Positions 1-10,224 of a stretch of DNA of 64,000 nucleotides are shown in pieces. This stretch comes from Dasypus novemcinctus. Its lineage: Eukaryota; Chordata; Mammalia; Cingulata; Dasypodidae. The notes under the pieces are model-generated. The model did not search any database and had not been told where the DNA came from. It saw only the letters and a list, made by a program, of their open reading frames with translations. Location of the stretch: NCBI RefSeq assembly GCF_030445035.2, contig NC_080702.1:30193843-30257842 (forward strand), given 5' to 3'. The translations under genes and the position numbers were made by a program. The first letter of the stretch is position 1; each line of letters begins with the position of its first letter.

Positions 1-139
1 AATAGTCAACGCAAAGGAAGTTTGGGAATAGTGAAATGCCAGGGGGAAAATAAGGATGGTTGCTGCATAATTAACTCATAGCACTGATATATTTTGAGTA
101 TCTACTCTAAAACATGTCGTGAGAGTTTTTCTATATCAC

Positions 140-345
140 TCAATGTTGTATCATAATTTCCCTTCTAATGACTCCACAGTACTCCGTTGCACTGTGTACC
201 ACACTGCCCCACACTTCACCCAGTTTTACCCTACACTAATGAAGCTTCACTGAGCTACGTTGTGCACATATTTTGTAGGATAAATTGCTGGAACTGAGTC
301 AAAAAGTAAACACATTTGACAGGTTTCTCCTATCCACATTGTGCT
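140..345 (-). repeat. Degenerate ancient L1 3' fragment
   Basis: The stretch reads like the reverse complement of an old mammalian L1 ORF2/3' end. It has a diverged 'ccacagtactccgttgcactg' type segment followed by an 'ataaattgctggaactgagtcaa' type segment, which normally encode the end of the L1 reverse-transcriptase ORF. It is too diverged to assign a subfamily. The call rests on pattern memory only. Confidence 0.4.
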
Positions 346-1499
346 CTAAAAGAGTCATGATTTAGCTTTCCTCCCAGAAAATATAGTCAAACCTAAAGAA
401 GAAAATGGTGAATCATGTGAAATCTCATCTCCCAGACACAACTTCAGTGCACATATGCAGAGAGGAGGATGGCTGAGCGTATTGACTGTGGGGGGATATT
501 TGTCATTCTTTTTGGCTGTCAGGCTCCTTTCATCACCTCCTATGCTTCTTATTCCTGCATTTCCTCGCCTTTCTCATAGATGGGGCAAGAGTCTGTCTTC
601 CACCAAGCCTGGCTACCATCATTTGAATGCCAATGCAGAGATGCAGGAAGCAAGAATTTCATGGAACGCATGTTGCAGCCCCTAAGGTTCCCTTGTGTAC
701 CAGTGCCAGGGGATCCATCCGGCACCTGGGGCTTGCCCCTTTGGTGTCTAGGCTGTGTTGCCTGTGCCCTTGGTGTGCTAAACTACCTTAATGCAATGTC
801 AGTCTCCAAGTACATTGCCAGGCAAGTGATTCCAGAATCACAGTCTGGAAAGGCTCACAGACCAAACTAAAATCCTTAAATACCATGGTTGATTAAAAAT
901 AAAATAAACAAGAACAACGAGAAGCAAGGAGAAAGAGAGGAAGTAAGTTAACATACACAAGAGGGGGTGTGAGTGGACAGACCATGCTGCCTGAGCCCAG
1001 GGTGTTTTCATCCTGGCTCTCTCCCTGCCACACCAGATTTCCTCGCTAATAATGCGGGCATGAGGTCGGCTAAGGCTTGGGCAAGAGGCTCCCAGATGGA
1101 AGACAGCATGGGTCAAACACATGGACTTGCTCTACTGGAGAGCTGCACCGCACCAAAGCTGTAACTTGCTAATTAGTTTGTCGAGTGACCCCAGGATTTT
1201 CTGGGGGGAGGAGACTTGAGGCCAAAATGGGTGCCACGGATGGATGGGTGAATTAAGAGCTCATGGATATTGAGTGTATAATTAAGACTTCATGGGTATG
1301 TCTTGTGTGTATGCAGTGCATCATGGATAGCAGATACCTCTTTGTTTTTTAAATTAAAAATTTAAAAAATTTTTAAAGAAGCTTTAGTTTACATGTTACA
1401 TATGATTCCCTTATGGCCCCCTCCTGCATTTTTGCACATTAACAACATTCTTCATTAGTGCAATATTGCTGTGAGCTGCTATTCTAAGTTAGCAACCCC
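346..1499. other. No gene recognised; LTR-end-like direct repeat at its right edge
   Basis: Short ORFs here have no recognisable motif, splice context or family resemblance. Positions 1475-1498 repeat, with one mismatch, the 24 bases at 1508-1531 that form the end of the neighbouring LTR. The rest is unassigned AT-rich or ordinary sequence. Confidence 0.4.
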
Positions 1500-1904
1500 T
1501 GTTGTGGGCTGCTACTCTAAGTTAGCAACCCACAAGGACCGGGCGGGCTTCCACGGCCCGGCGGTGAGCCCCTAGGCCAGCGCGTAGGCCTAGGTTCTCC
1601 AGGCGTGGGGGACGCGCAGTAAAAACCACGGAGACAGCCTGTGAGAATGAGCTAGTCTACTTTATTGCGGACACACACTTGATTATATAAGGTCGGGTCA
1701 AGGGAGGGGTAGGAATTGGGGCGGGTTAACTACAGGGCGGTAGTGGATAGGCGGAACTGTGCAGGCAGCTATGAAGTAGGCGGTGATTAAGAAAGGGGGC
1801 AGATTATGAGTTGGCTAAGTGGACGGGACTGGCGGGAAGGATAGCAACGGCTGGAAAAGGGAGATAACAAAGGCTAGGAGGAGGGGTGAAGGGAGGCAGC
1901 AACA
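1500..1904 (-). repeat. Retroviral LTR (3' LTR of the env-bearing ERV)
   Basis: Read on the minus strand the element starts TGTTG and ends CAACA, a perfect short inverted terminus. It holds a TATA-like box ('cttatataatc', around 1680-1690) and an AATAAA signal ('gcaataaagtag', around 1658-1668) followed by a GC-rich R/U5-like end. Directly upstream lies a polypurine-like tract ('aaacaaaaggag', 1908-1920), as expected between env and a 3' LTR. The length of 405 bp is typical of short LTRs. No matching 5' LTR is visible in the window. Family assignment is open. Confidence 0.8.
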
Positions 1905-2253
1905 ATTGCTCCTTTTGTTTTATAAACAAAAAGGTGTGAGAGAGTAGAGGGATGGGCTGTGGAGGGTGAGAGAAAAAGGGGGTAGAATTGACTGGCGATG
2001 GGCAAATGACACATCATTTGGCCAGAATGTATGCATAGCCCTTAGGGTCGGTGCGTGCCGGTGCTAGACGAAATATCTAACATGATGTTGCGCACGCTTT
2101 TTTGGGGTGGATAGCGCTGTGGCTGGCTTAACCGCGAAGGACTCTCAGACGTATAGCAATAAAGGGGGGCGGAGGGTGCACCCAAGCCCTTTACGCCGAG
2201 GGAAACAAACCCGTGCCGGTGGCTAAAGTCAGAGAGCTTCTCAGCAAGCAGCT
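1905..2253 (-). other. Env-LTR spacer with polypurine tract
   Basis: This is non-coding sequence between the env stop and the 3' LTR. An 84-codon frame (2042-2293) overlaps the env end in another frame; it has no recognisable domain and is probably chance. The polypurine-like run just before the LTR is the likely plus-strand primer site. Confidence 0.55.
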
Positions 2254-4392
2254 TCACAGGCGGGAAGTACGGTGGGAAGGGGGGCGAGGACAAGGGCGAG
2301 ATTGAGGAGCGAGATCAGAGGTAGCAAGACGGTGGTAATGGATTTGAACAAACGAGGAAAATACACTGTCAGCGTGATCTTTGGCAAGGCGGATGATTCG
2401 TCGAATGGCCCAAGGACCAACGGTGAGACCTAGGATGATGAGCAGAACTGGGGTTATTAACGGGAGGAGATAGGGGAGGAGGGGCTGCAGGAAGCCCCAG
2501 GAACCAGCAGTTTGGGCTCGTTCAAGTCGGCGTTGGTTGAGACCTTTTTCAAGTTCTTTTAAGCTGGAGTCTACTAAACCGGTATAGTTGGCATAGACAC
2601 AGCATTCTTCTCCCAGAGCTGCACATAGGCCACCTTCTTTGAGGAGGAGGAGGTCAAGGCCTCGGCGGTTTTGCAGGACAACTTCTGAAAGGGAATTGAG
2701 GGAGTCTTTAAGATATTTGACTGCATCTCGGAGGTAGATGATATCAGAGTCTACTGCTTGTCTGAGGTTTTGGAGGGCGGAGGCTTGTGTGGCTAGGGCT
2801 GCAACACCAGTGGCAGCTCCAGCTGTAGCTAGGAGGGAAGTGACAGTGAGTACAGCAGTAATAGGTTCGCGTTTGTGGAGGTAAATAGCTTCTTGAGTGT
2901 GGTCAAAGGCTTCAAAGAAATGTAGAGGAGTGTGATAGATGACTCGAGGCGTGAGGAGGATGAGAGCACACGTTTCTTTGGTCTTGTTAAGTGTGGCAAC
3001 AGATAAGCATGGGGTAAGTCCGGTGGAAGAGCAGAGCCATTGGGTGGTGTTTAGGGGAACTAAGTATTTGGCAGAGATGTTTGGGGAGGTATAGTTGGTA
3101 CAGGCAGTAAGGCTAGGAGTGTGGGAAGAACGGGGGTGAATGCATAAACCTTTGGAAGAGATGTGCATAAAAGTGAGTGGGACATGAGTAGATTGATTCC
3201 AATTGCAGGAAGAGGGGGAATCGTCGGTGGAGGAAGTAAAGAGTGGTGAAGGGATAGCAAGTGGATCATAGAGGGGGAGGCTGGGGGAAAGACACAACCA
3301 GCAAGAGCGAGTGAGGTTGGGGTGGGAGGCGTTGAGAGAGGAATAGGAGGCGTTTAGGAGTTTGAAGTAGGGACTAGAGGGGATGAGAGGATGTGGTTGT
3401 ATACCTGAAGTGGGGGGGGAAGTGGGGCTTGTAGAAGGGACGACGGCGGCCGAGGTGGAAGAGATTTTGAGGGGGGTAGATGAGGACGGAAGAAGGTGAA
3501 CAGTGGGTGAGGGAGGAGGGTTAAGGATGTGGTTGGGACCAATAGCAGAGGGTGGGGCGGAGACAACACGCTTTTGGATTTCAAACAAAGCGCCACGATC
3601 ATAGTTGCTCATGTACAACCGGAGTCCATAGGGGCGAGCGGCCAGCCATGTATCGTCATTTGGGTTTTTTACTGTCAGCCAAATGAAGTCCCAACGGGAA
3701 TTGTTGGCTACTTGGAGAGAGAGATACGGGTCTCTGTTGGGGGCGCCGGACCATCCATGGGCCATGGTCACACATCCCCAAGAGGGGCAGTAGAAGTGTG
3801 ATGGGTCATGACAACCTCGAGCACTAGCAGGACAGATGTAAAAACCAGACACAGGGTCGAATTGAGGGCCAAGGAGACGGTTGTTTCGAGAAAGCAGGCA
3901 TGCTGTATTCCCGCCTCGACAGGATGAGGAGGAGTGGTGGCCTACTTTCGCTTTTCTGATGTTGTTTACTTGGCATTCGGGATGGAAGGAAATTCCAGCA
4001 AGAGGGCAGACGTGTGTGAGAAAGGAGGGAGCGACACTAGTAACATTATAAGCGAGAATGCGTTTTTCCGGGAATGTCTGCAAGGTCCAGTTGAATGGCT
4101 GATGGGATGAGGAGCTTTGGGCAGAGGAGGCTAGAGACAACATGAGAATGAGGAGATGGATGAGGTAGGGAAGGGTAGGGGAACAGGAGGCGGGGGTGTG
4201 AACAGAGCGGGCCTGTCGGAGGAGCTGGAGAACTTGGCGCTCGATGGGGTCATCATCTTCAAGGGAAAGACGGCTTAAGCGGCGGGCAAGGAAGCGTCGT
4301 TCGCGGCGAGAAGGAGCTGGTGTGGTTCTCACGGACGGTGGTGTTGGAGAGGTAGGCTCGAGTGAATTTACTTGGGGGCGCATGGTGGTCAT
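2254..4392 (-). CDS. env: Endogenous gammaretrovirus-type envelope glycoprotein, uninterrupted ORF
   Basis: About 712 codons run without a stop from an ATG at 4392. The frame continues 11 codons further upstream to a TTG, which I do not use; a second ATG lies three codons on. Order of parts, in residues from the ATG: a long leader with an Arg-rich patch (RRERRFLARRLSRL, ~29-42); a hydrophobic signal core (~75-90); surface subunit with IGPN and a proline/serine-rich hinge; CWLC disulfide motif (~364-367); basic cleavage site LHKR (~505-508); hydrophobic fusion peptide (~510-537); immunosuppressive-domain-like segment starting LQNRRGLDLLLL; CX6CC (~590-598); membrane anchor (~639-661) and a ~50-residue tail. 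About twelve N-glycosylation sequons are visible. CWLC plus CX6CC defines a covalently linked gamma-type Env. The cleavage site lacks the usual Arg at -4. No gag or pol is seen next to it. It lies sense to the ADGRE gene. Whether it is expressed or fusogenic cannot be read from sequence. Confidence 0.88.
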   Translation of the reverse strand: MTTMRPQVNSLEPTSPTPPSVRTTPAPSRRERRFLARRLSRLSLEDDDPIERQVLQLLRQARSVHTPASCSPTLPYLIHLLILMLSLASSAQSSSSHQPFNWTLQTFPEKRILAYNVTSVAPSFLTHVCPLAGISFHPECQVNNIRKAKVGHHSSSSCRGGNTACLLSRNNRLLGPQFDPVSGFYICPASARGCHDPSHFYCPSWGCVTMAHGWSGAPNRDPYLSLQVANNSRWDFIWLTVKNPNDDTWLAARPYGLRLYMSNYDRGALFEIQKRVVSAPPSAIGPNHILNPPPSPTVHLLPSSSTPLKISSTSAAVVPSTSPTSPPTSGIQPHPLIPSSPYFKLLNASYSSLNASHPNLTRSCWLCLSPSLPLYDPLAIPSPLFTSSTDDSPSSCNWNQSTHVPLTFMHISSKGLCIHPRSSHTPSLTACTNYTSPNISAKYLVPLNTTQWLCSSTGLTPCLSVATLNKTKETCALILLTPRVIYHTPLHFFEAFDHTQEAIYLHKREPITAVLTVTSLLATAGAATGVAALATQASALQNLRQAVDSDIIYLRDAVKYLKDSLNSLSEVVLQNRRGLDLLLLKEGGLCAALGEECCVYANYTGLVDSSLKELEKGLNQRRLERAQTAGSWGFLQPLLPYLLPLITPVLLIILGLTVGPWAIRRIIRLAKDHADSVFSSFVQIHYHRLATSDLAPQSRPCPRPPSHRTSRL

Positions 4393-4800
4393 GGGAGGAG
4401 GCGACGAGGGAGGTGAAAACGCCAATTAGAAGTAGAAAGGCGACAGCAAGGAGAAAGCGTTGGCGGAGGTTCCAATCTGCTGGGGCTGTAGCCGCGAGAC
4501 AGGCAACTAAGAACTCTGATTGGTACAATAATTGGTTCCAGAAGTGGTTGAGGGCAACAGACCCTCAAAGACATTGGAATCGGGGATTGTCTCAAGACGA
4601 TGAGGATCTTATTAGCACTAGAGGATGGCATAATAGGAAATCTTGGTAGGCTTTAGCAAAACAGTTACTTAAGTTATTATCTGTGGTTATCTGGATTAAA
4701 ACGTCTATTGAAGATTAGGGTTCTGCCATTAAAATGGGCATGAAGAATTCAAGGGTTGTGGGTGAGCTGGCTGTTTCTGACTGTGATGGGGAGGTTAGAA
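4393..4800 (-). other. Region upstream of env; provirus body missing
   Basis: A complete provirus would have the end of pol here. I find no integrase motif and no long frame in phase. A 'ggctacag' acceptor-like site on the minus strand (near 4488-4496) could serve an env subgenomic message. Beyond ~4,650 the sequence no longer looks retroviral, so the element appears to be cut off at its 5' side. Confidence 0.4.
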
Positions 4801-4990
4801 CAGGGGTTCTTAATCAGGGATCCATGACCTTGAACTGAAACTCATAAAACATTATTCTTGTGGGGACATGTTGGTGCAGGTGTGATATATTTGTTAAATG
4901 ATACACAGTATAGAGTGGACTCAGTAAGGGGTGTGGTTTTCACCGGACTGGCAAAGGGGTCCATGGAACAAAAAAGGTTAAGAACCCCTG
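4801..4990. mobile_element. Non-autonomous hAT-type DNA transposon (MITE)
   Basis: A 190-bp element is bounded by inverted termini: it starts CAGGGGTTCTTAA and ends TTAAGAACCCCTG. The flanks ggttagaa (4793-4800) and ggttacag (4991-4998) match at 6 of 8 bases, fitting the 8-bp target duplication of hAT elements. It has no coding capacity. Confidence 0.75.
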
Positions 4991-5543
4991 GGTTACAGGA
5001 AGAAAACTATTTACTCAAGGTTTTAACTTCTTTTATAAAACAAGAAAAATTCTGTTAATGTGGCTCATGTCACAATGTTTTGAGTTAGTTTTGTTGGGAT
5101 GAGTCAACCTTGTCTTGCTCTCTTCACTTCTCTCCTTCACTACTCCAACTTGGAGCATTCTTGCATGAAGGGAGAGATCTCATTCACCTGTAACCCTAGC
5201 CCCTATCATGGAGCAATCAACTGACGCTCTAAAGGTATTTAATGAAAGAAACAATACATATATATGTGCTTGAACTGGTTACAGTGATTGTATTTGGATG
5301 GGGAAACATAGGGATGGAGTGAGTCCCCCATTGGGACTTTCCCAGTATGTACTATCTCTACAACATAATAAACTGTTTTTTCTCCCCCACCAAAGATAAA
5401 CAAATGGCCAATAGACAAATGGATTTTAATGCAACATGGTAAAAATAGTTTTTCATATTGCACTAGGCTCGAAGAAGCTAGCACTTGATGTTTTGATAAA
5501 GTATCAAAGAAAAAATCCACAATTATTTGCAGAGGCTACTGAG
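4991..5543. other. Unassigned non-coding sequence
   Basis: Only short frames without recognisable features are seen, and nothing repeats elsewhere in the window. Confidence 0.4.
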
Positions 5544-5788
5544 AGAAGTGGATGTGGCTAAAGGGATTGGGTCCCCATCTATCACATAGAGGTCCAGAGT
5601 TTGATTCCTGGGGCCTCCTGGTGAAGGTAAGCTGGCCCATGTGGCAAGCTGGTCTCGGCAAGAGTGCTGGCCTGTGCAAGAGTGCTGGCCTGTGCAGGAG
5701 TGCTGGCCTGCACAGAGAGCTGGCGCAGCACGATGGTGCAACAAAGGGAGACACAGAGGAGAGAATAAGAGATGCAGCAGGCCTATGT
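5544..5788 (+). repeat. Diverged DAS-type tRNA-derived SINE with internal 18-bp expansion
   Basis: The left part resembles the tRNA-like head of the SINE at 31,882 (agtggatgtggctaaaggg... ggtccagagtttgattcc, with degenerate A and B boxes). In its body an 18-bp unit, agagtgctggcctgtgca, is repeated three to four times (about 5658-5712). That looks like replication slippage within the SINE. There is no clear target duplication. Confidence 0.75.
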
Positions 5789-6495
5789 GACCCCCACATA
5801 GGGATCAAATTTGGCGGCAAGCAATTTCAGGCTTGGACAGGCATCCTCAATGAATCCTGACCCTTGTCCTTGGGCTCTCTAAGGTGTCTGCTCCAAACAG
5901 GTCTCCGTTGTCCACTGCCGGGCCCTGGAAAATGTACAGATGCAGCCCAGATGCTGGAGAGCCTCTGTCACCGACCTTCCTCTGTTTGGACTCATGGACC
6001 CTGTTACCAATCATTGTAGGAGGTTTGGTCCTTAGGCCCCCTGCCAGTGCTGTTTTTCCTTTAGTTCCCAGACCCCTGGGTTCAGGGCCACATCTTTCCC
6101 TTTGGAAAGAACCGTGTGACCGTTACTAGTACCAAGTCGGCTTGAGAGTTGTGATGTGAAGTTGCCTGAGCTCCAGCAGCAGGCTCCCAACCATGACCTT
6201 CACAGGGAGAGTTGGGGTGGTGGTGGTGAGACAAAGTGGCATCGTCAGCCTTCTCCCGAGCTCCCTGTCGTGGGGTCTCTGACCTCACGGCCTTAATGCC
6301 AAAGGCAGAGGACCACATTTTCCTCACCATTCCAGGGAGAAAGGCTCACTCTCCAGTACTACGTAATCTTTTCTCTTCTCAGCCTTATCCATAAGTCTTT
6401 GCATGGGTTTTTTTTTTCTTTTCCACTATTTCTTCCAGGGCCCACGGTTGGGAGAGAGGCAGATGCTCCTTCAGAGTGGGTTGGGAGTTGGGGGT
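5789..6495. other. Unassigned non-coding sequence
   Basis: It is moderately GC-rich with short frames only. I recognise no exon or repeat. Confidence 0.35.
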
Positions 6496-6992
6496 TGTAT
6501 TAGTCAGCCAAAGGGGTGCAGATGCAAAATACCAGAAATCTGCTGGGCGTTATAAAGGGTAGGAGTTCACAGATCCCAGGCCATAAAGCATAAGTTACTT
6601 CCCTCCCCAAAGTCTATTTGGAGCAAGATGGCTGCTGACGTCAGCGAGGGTTCAGGCTTCCTGGGTTCCTATGTTCCTGGGGCTTGCTTCTCTCTGGGTT
6701 CAAGGTTCCCTTCTTCCTGGGGCTGGCTTCTCTTTCCTCTGTGATCTTACTTGCTGGCACTCCAGCTTAAGTCTTCAGCATCAAACTCCAACATCAGAAA
6801 ACCCTCAATACTGTCCTTTGCCATGCCTTTTATCTGTGTGTCCCTACCCACCAAGGGGTGGGGACTCAATGCCCTAAAGACATGGCCCAATCAAAGCCCT
6901 AATCATAACTTAATCATACCCAGGTACAGACCAGATTAGAAACATAGTCCAATATCTATTTTTGGAATTCACAACCATATTAAACTGCTACA
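6496..6992 (-). repeat. Solo LTR, family 'cagtttgatattattgatgaa' (reverse orientation)
   Basis: This is one of at least seven copies in the window. On its sense strand the family starts TGT(G)GCAGTTTGAT, carries AATAAATACC shortly before the end, and closes CTGACTAATACA. TG...CA ends, a poly-A signal and a length of ~500-630 bp make it an LTR. One copy (20,537) has a 5-bp target duplication, which points to an ERVL/MaLR-like group rather than class I. Confidence 0.7.
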
Positions 6993-7212
6993 GGTCATGC
7001 TAGAACCTGGAAGATGCCCACCCAGTAGCCAACCCTCTTTTCTTGTTTGCTAACAGAACAATGATTTTGTTCAACTGAGCAAAGTGGTCACCACACCCAG
7101 GTCCATGGATGACCCCGATTCCATTCTATGATTCCAGGGACTTGTTTAGAGATGGGGATTTGACACAGGTCTATCCAAACAGATCTAAGGGCACGTCTGC
7201 TGGGAGACTTTT

Positions 7213-7571
7213 TTTTTTTTTCTCCAAATTCTATTCAATTTATTCATTTTTTAAAAAAGATATTACATTAAAAAAAATGAGGTCCCCATTCACCCCCACC
7301 ACCCCAACCCCACCACTGCCCCCACAGTAACACTCTCCCCCATCATCATGTCACATCCATTGCGTCTGGTGAGTACATCTCCGGGCTTCGCTGCACCCCA
7401 TGTCCCGTGTTCCACACCATAGCCCACACTCTCCCACGTTCCATCCAGTGGGCCATGAGAGGACATACAACATCCGGCAATTGTCCCTGGAGCACCACCC
7501 AGGACAACTCCAAGTCCCGAGAATGCCTCCACATCTCTTCTCTTCCTCCCATTCCCCGCACCCAGCAGCCA
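7213..7571 (-). repeat. 5'-truncated L1 (3' UTR end) with target-site duplication
   Basis: This is the 3'-terminal part of the G-rich L1 3' UTR, in reverse (poly-T first, then 'ggtccccattcacccccac'). It is flanked by tgctgggagactttt (7198-7212) and tgctgggaggctttt (7572-7586), a 15-bp duplication with one mismatch. It is therefore a discrete retrotransposition event. Confidence 0.9.
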
Positions 7572-7934
7572 TGCTGGGAGGCTTTTGAGGACATTTTCCT
7601 TCCTATAGTAAAGAGAGAGACTCAGGAGTACCAACCGTGATCTATTTGTCTTTCAACAGAAGCATGGATGTATGAGGTTGTGATGTTTGGAGGTTTGGCA
7701 TCGATTTTGGTTCTATCAGGGAAAACCAAAAGAGGTTAATCTAGAACTCTGGTCTTATTGAGATGCTAAATTAACCAACTGAGAAATTTTTACCTCTGGA
7801 TTTCTTATTATATGATATTCATTACGGTGTTTGCTCTATTTATAAGTCACTTTTACAGTGTTAGCTAAAGCTAAAAACATCTCAGCTGATACAGGGCTAG
7901 TGGAGAGAAGGGTAAGAACTTACTGGGACATTAT

Positions 7935-8150
7935 TCAACTCATTGAACTCTTGAGATAGGCTGATCTGAGTTCAAAACCTGCTCCTACCACTTAGCTGGT
8001 TAACTACCTGCACATTTTGATACCTGTTTTCACTTTTTTATCTGAAATACTAGTACCTACCTCATAGGATTATTGCCAAAGAAAAATACAGGGAAAGCAC
8101 TTAGCATGGTACTGGCACACAGTGCAAGTGAAATAAATATCAGCTATCAT
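7935..8150 (+). repeat. MIR SINE fragment
   Basis: The segment reads 'accacttagctggttaac...tgaaatactagtacctacctcataggattattg...aagcacttagcatggtactggcacacag', which follows the MIR core and 3' part in order. It is diverged, as expected for this old family. Confidence 0.7.
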
Positions 8151-8910
8151 CATCATCATCCTCTCTCCACCTAGAGTAGCTTTCTAAGATTTAGTTTTGA
8201 ATGCTCTCTCTAATGGTTTCAACAGTGGGTGTGTGCTCTGCCTAGCCCCATAGCTTTCCCATGTAGGGACATCCCCCATCCGTGTGATTTCCGTGAGTAT
8301 ACTCATGCTTCTACAACACGACACAGATCCAAGGCGAGCAACCTGTCTCAGACATGGCTGGTTTTACCATTGCCAAAGAATCTGCAATCGCAGCTAAGAG
8401 AGAGTCAATTCTTCTCTCTTTGGATAGTGGGATGATAACAAAAGTGTGACCGGGAGCTGCTAGTGGCCATATTTTCTGACCTGTGGACTAAGAAGGAGGG
8501 AAAACTAGGCTGTGGTAAAAGAGAAGAAAGGAACAGACCCAAAGAGAAAAAAGACTGGGGGAAAAGGGGAACCTGATGGGTTGAGCCCCATGTCCAGTTC
8601 ATTCTAGAAGCCCGATCTATGTTCTTATTTTTGAATTCCTAGACACATACAGGTCTGCTTATGTGAACTTGTCCTTTCTGCTTGAGTTAGTGTGAGTGGG
8701 TTTCTCTTCTTTGCATACAAAGAATTCCATCTCAATCACTGCCTCATTCTCTCCTCTATTTCCAAACTCCGCTAGCCTTCCTCATCCCATTATTTCCATG
8801 AGCTTCCTTCTCCTTTTGTTCTTTTCCTTCCATCATTAATTTTTCTCCAAAAAATTGAAACATGCTCTAGTCTCACAATAAGAACATCTATTTTTTTTTA
8901 ATTTTTTTTG
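8151..8910. other. Unassigned intronic/intergenic sequence
   Basis: I searched this stretch on the minus strand for the exon that should follow EGF module 2 (stalk/GAIN) and did not recognise one. It contains a (cat)n run at about 8147-8161 and ends at the left breakpoint of the large duplication. Confidence 0.4.
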
Positions 8911-8965
8911 TGATAGGCTCAGCCAAAAAGGAGGAAGAAAAACAAGAAGACAAGGATTTTCTCAT

Positions 8966-9122
8966 TTTGAACAAGTGTTTTCACTGGCATTCTTGAATTC
9001 TGTTTCTCCAGAAATGAGTGTGTATCCAGGATTACAGCGACAGGTGAAATCTCCTTCTTTATTATGACATTCAGCGTGTAATCCACAATATATGCTGTGG
9101 GGTGGACTACATTCATCGATAT
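8966..9122 (-). pseudogene. ADGRE EGF module 2 exon, copy A, donor site lost
   Basis: The acceptor (ttgtgtttcag) is intact and the frame reads DIDECSPPHSIYCG and onward, with the six cysteines and the Asp-Ile-Asp-Glu-Cys start of a calcium-binding EGF domain. At the 3' end copy B reads TGTCAAA|gtaaga. Copy A instead has an extra T (TGTTCAAAA) and atgag, so the GT donor is gone and the frame shifts by one. Read through, it meets a stop within three codons. I call it a dead exon unless a cryptic donor is used. Confidence 0.85.
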
Positions 9123-9781
9123 CTGAAACACAAAGGAGAAATTAATCACTCATTCAACAAAGATTAATGGAGAAACGACTGTGTCCCAGAGCTTGCCCCT
9201 TTTTCCGGGATCTGTCTTTGCTCAGGCATGCCAGTTTAGGTAACGATTATCTCTTTTTTCCTTTTCCTCATTGACTTTGGTTGGTTTCACCAGGAAGCAT
9301 GCGTGGAGACAAGGATTCTAGTGCAAGTGGTTTATTTGAGGGGTGACCCCAGAAACACTGGAAGGAAGTGGTCAAAGGAGACAGGGAAGGGAAGGCAGAA
9401 AATGAAAAGCTTGTTCCACTGTTGGAAACTGGGACTCAGTTTCTCTGGGGGCCTCTTGAAGATAGTGGGAAGTACATGCCTCGGAGTCACCCCACCTGAG
9501 GGGTGAGGAAGTGGAATGTGGATCCACTGAGTCCCATCACGTATTTATTAGATGGCGATTGGCCAAAGATAAAAGAAAGATTCAGCCCTTAGAGTTTGTG
9601 TGAGGAGAGAGAGCCAAAGAAGCTTGGGTGGTGGAGAAAGTGTTTGATTAGATGGAGGGTACCTGGAAACATAATCGGGCATGCAATTTGAGCCTGGACA
9701 ATCCTCAAAGGATCCTTAAGAATATTCTTTTGAGCCTTTTCTCCCTTGTTAGAACTTGTCCAGGGTCACGTATTGCATTTA

Positions 9782-9905
9782 CTTGTCATTGCCTCCTCCT
9801 CGCCTCCCCCTCCCTGCTCCCTTCCCCCTCCCCCCTCTCCCTCTCTCACTTCGGTTCCCCCTCCCCCTTCTCCTCCTCCACCCCCTCCTCGTACCCCTTG
9901 CAACC
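9782..9905 (+). repeat. Homopyrimidine tract, copy A
   Basis: More than 100 bases are almost only C and T, with long C runs. The proline/serine-rich frames here are by-products. The tract is conserved in copy B (24,368-24,478), so it predates the duplication. Mirror-like homopyrimidine runs can form triplex DNA. Confidence 0.85.
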
Positions 9906-10224
9906 TGCACTCTAATTTCTGTCTCTATGAACCTCAATATTCTCCAATATTTTCTTTTTAGTTACCATGGGTCTTAAATTTAACATCCTAAATCTTTACC
10001 AGTCTTACTTGCCTTGTTATCAACTTGACTTCAGTAATATACAGAAACTGTTTTCCTCTACCCCTCTGTTTCCCCACCTTTATGAAGTTCTTGTCACAAA
10101 TGACATGCTTATACATTATGAGTGAGAAAATGATTTGTTTATGAGAAGAATCTTGACCTTGAGTTTTAAGGATGAGTGGGGCTGGGCAGAAGAGGGTGTT
10201 TCAGGCAGAGGGAGTCCCAGGCAA

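Noticed and set aside
838-1122. Minus-strand ORF near the left edge as the next ADGRE exon
   Set aside because: No similarity to the ADGRE stalk or GAIN domain could be seen and there is no acceptor/donor pair with phase 1.
2254-4392. Calling the env a syncytin
   Set aside because: An open frame with Env motifs is not evidence of placental expression or fusion. Nothing in the window shows either.
5655-5715. CRISPR-like short repeats
   Set aside because: The 18-bp units are contiguous, without spacers, inside a SINE in a mammalian genome.
9652-9977. Proline-rich ORFs in three frames
   Set aside because: They arise from the homopyrimidine tract and recur in copy B only because the DNA is duplicated.
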